This document shows positions 5,346 to 5,945 of a stretch of 5,945 nucleotides of DNA, piece by piece. The notes beneath the pieces are model-generated. The model made no database searches. It worked only from the letters and a program-made list of their open reading frames with translations, and was not told where the DNA came from. The stretch is from Bacillota bacterium (GTDB lineage: Bacteria; Bacillota; Bacilli; Alicyclobacillales; Alicyclobacillaceae), in assembly GCA_021820805.1 (NCBI GenBank), contig JAKADF010000235.1, forward strand, positions 1 through 5,945, written 5' to 3'. Positions within the stretch are counted from its first letter, which is position 1; each line of letters opens with the position of its first letter. A program made the position numbers and the translations under genes.

Positions 5346-5944
5346 ACAAAGTAAAGAATTGCTGGGGACATCCATTCTATCAATTTTGTCGTAATTCTGT
5401 AATCGTTGTGTCAAGAATATTTTTTCGACTTCATGTTATAGGCTTAGAAAAAGTTCCGCACACCGGATCTTTGATTGTCTGTTGTAATCATATACATAAT
5501 TTCGATCCGCCAGTTTTAGGTTCGGTTATACCTCGGTATGTTCATTTTATGACCAAGTCCGAATTATTTAAAGTGAAAGTAGTAAGTAGGCTTTTATTGG
5601 TCATTGGTGCTTTTCCAGTAAATAGAGGAGGACAAGACAAATCTGCAATAAAATATGCACTTTCTGTTCCGAAAAGCGGTGAATGCTTAGTTATTTTTCC
5701 GGAAGGTCATCGGTCAAAAGGGGGCAAATTAGGACAGGGTCAACCAGGCGTCGCGTTTATTGCCCGTAAATCGGGCAGCCCGGTTGTACCAGCAGCTATA
5801 ATCGGTCCTTATCGGCTGTTTGGGCGTTTGACAATTCGTTTTGGAAATTTAATTCAAGTTAATGAAAAAGATACGAATGAGCAAGTGTTGGACACTTTAA
5901 TGACTGCTATTAAAAAGCTGGTCGATGAGGGGCATTCAAAGTGA
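5342..5944 (+). CDS. plsC: 1-acyl-sn-glycerol-3-phosphate acyltransferase (PlsC/LPLAT family)
   Basis: This enzyme class adds the second acyl chain to lysophosphatidic acid, giving phosphatidic acid, at the inner face of the membrane. The protein has 200 residues, complete, with TGA at 5942-5944. Seen in order: an amphipathic or hydrophobic N-terminus at about 15-30; catalytic motif I NHIHNFDPP with His50 and Asp55 (HX4D); motif II GAFPVNRGG at 89-97 carrying the glycerophosphate-binding Arg95; motif III FPEGHRS at 119-125; and motif IV VPAAIIGPYRLF at 149-160. Motif III reads EGHRS rather than the commonest EGTRS, a known kind of variant. The start overlaps the cmk stop by ATGA and has only a weak ribosome site, so it probably depends on translational coupling to cmk. 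In relatives an rpsA/ypfD-type gene follows; the window ends before that can be seen. The substrate (lyso-PA versus another acceptor) is inferred from family. Confidence 0.92.
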   Translation: MNKVKNCWGHPFYQFCRNSVIVVSRIFFRLHVIGLEKVPHTGSLIVCCNHIHNFDPPVLGSVIPRYVHFMTKSELFKVKVVSRLLLVIGAFPVNRGGQDKSAIKYALSVPKSGECLVIFPEGHRSKGGKLGQGQPGVAFIARKSGSPVVPAAIIGPYRLFGRLTIRFGNLIQVNEKDTNEQVLDTLMTAIKKLVDEGHSK

Positions 5945-5945
5945 G

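Noticed and set aside
4982..5383. Long antisense reading frame of 133 codons opposite cmk
   Set aside because: It lies over clearly conserved cmk codons, has no family features and is a shadow of the sense gene.

Overview
The window looks like a chromosomal core region of an endospore-forming Firmicute (Bacilli, AT-leaning). SleB and YpeB are spore-germination proteins. The order GDH-like gene, sleB, ypeB, ypfA-type PilZ gene, cmk matches the gudB...sleB-ypeB-ypfA-cmk neighbourhood known from Bacillus subtilis. Strong AGGAGG-type ribosome binding sites and frequent GTG/TTG starts fit too. An Alicyclobacillus-like lineage is my guess only. All genes are on the + strand.

Layout: (1) Positions 1-687 hold the 3' part of a glutamate dehydrogenase-family gene whose nicotinamide-pocket motifs are strongly altered. 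(2) Positions 814-1020 encode a 68-residue protein with CxxC and CxC pairs. It has a strong RBS, a candidate forespore (sigma-G type) promoter, and a clear intrinsic terminator at 1060-1098. (3) sleB (1158-1925) and ypeB (1947-3269) form a two-gene germination operon. A good sigma-G-like promoter lies in front, and its -35 element sits inside the 3' arm of the preceding terminator. (4) A YpfA/DgrA/MotI-like c-di-GMP receptor (3350-4009) follows. It has a perfect TATAAT box, a strong Shine-Dalgarno and no canonical start codon; ATT is the best candidate. (5) Positions 4051-4504 carry a membrane-anchored hypothetical gene that appears frameshifted. (6) cmk (4671-5345) has a structured, terminator-like leader. 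It overlaps a plsC-type acyltransferase gene (5342-5944) by ATGA.

How they fit together: SleB degrades spore cortex peptidoglycan during germination, and YpeB is its obligate partner. The sigma-G-like promoters would place this pair, and perhaps the small Cys protein, in the forespore. The PilZ protein links c-di-GMP to motility in relatives and seems to have its own vegetative promoter. cmk-plsC is a housekeeping pair for CMP/dCMP phosphorylation and phosphatidic acid synthesis. I see no mobile elements, CRISPR arrays, tRNAs or rRNAs. The less ordinary points are the divergent GDH paralogue, the non-canonical start with a possible Shine-Dalgarno-masking hairpin, the frameshifted gene and the cmk leader.
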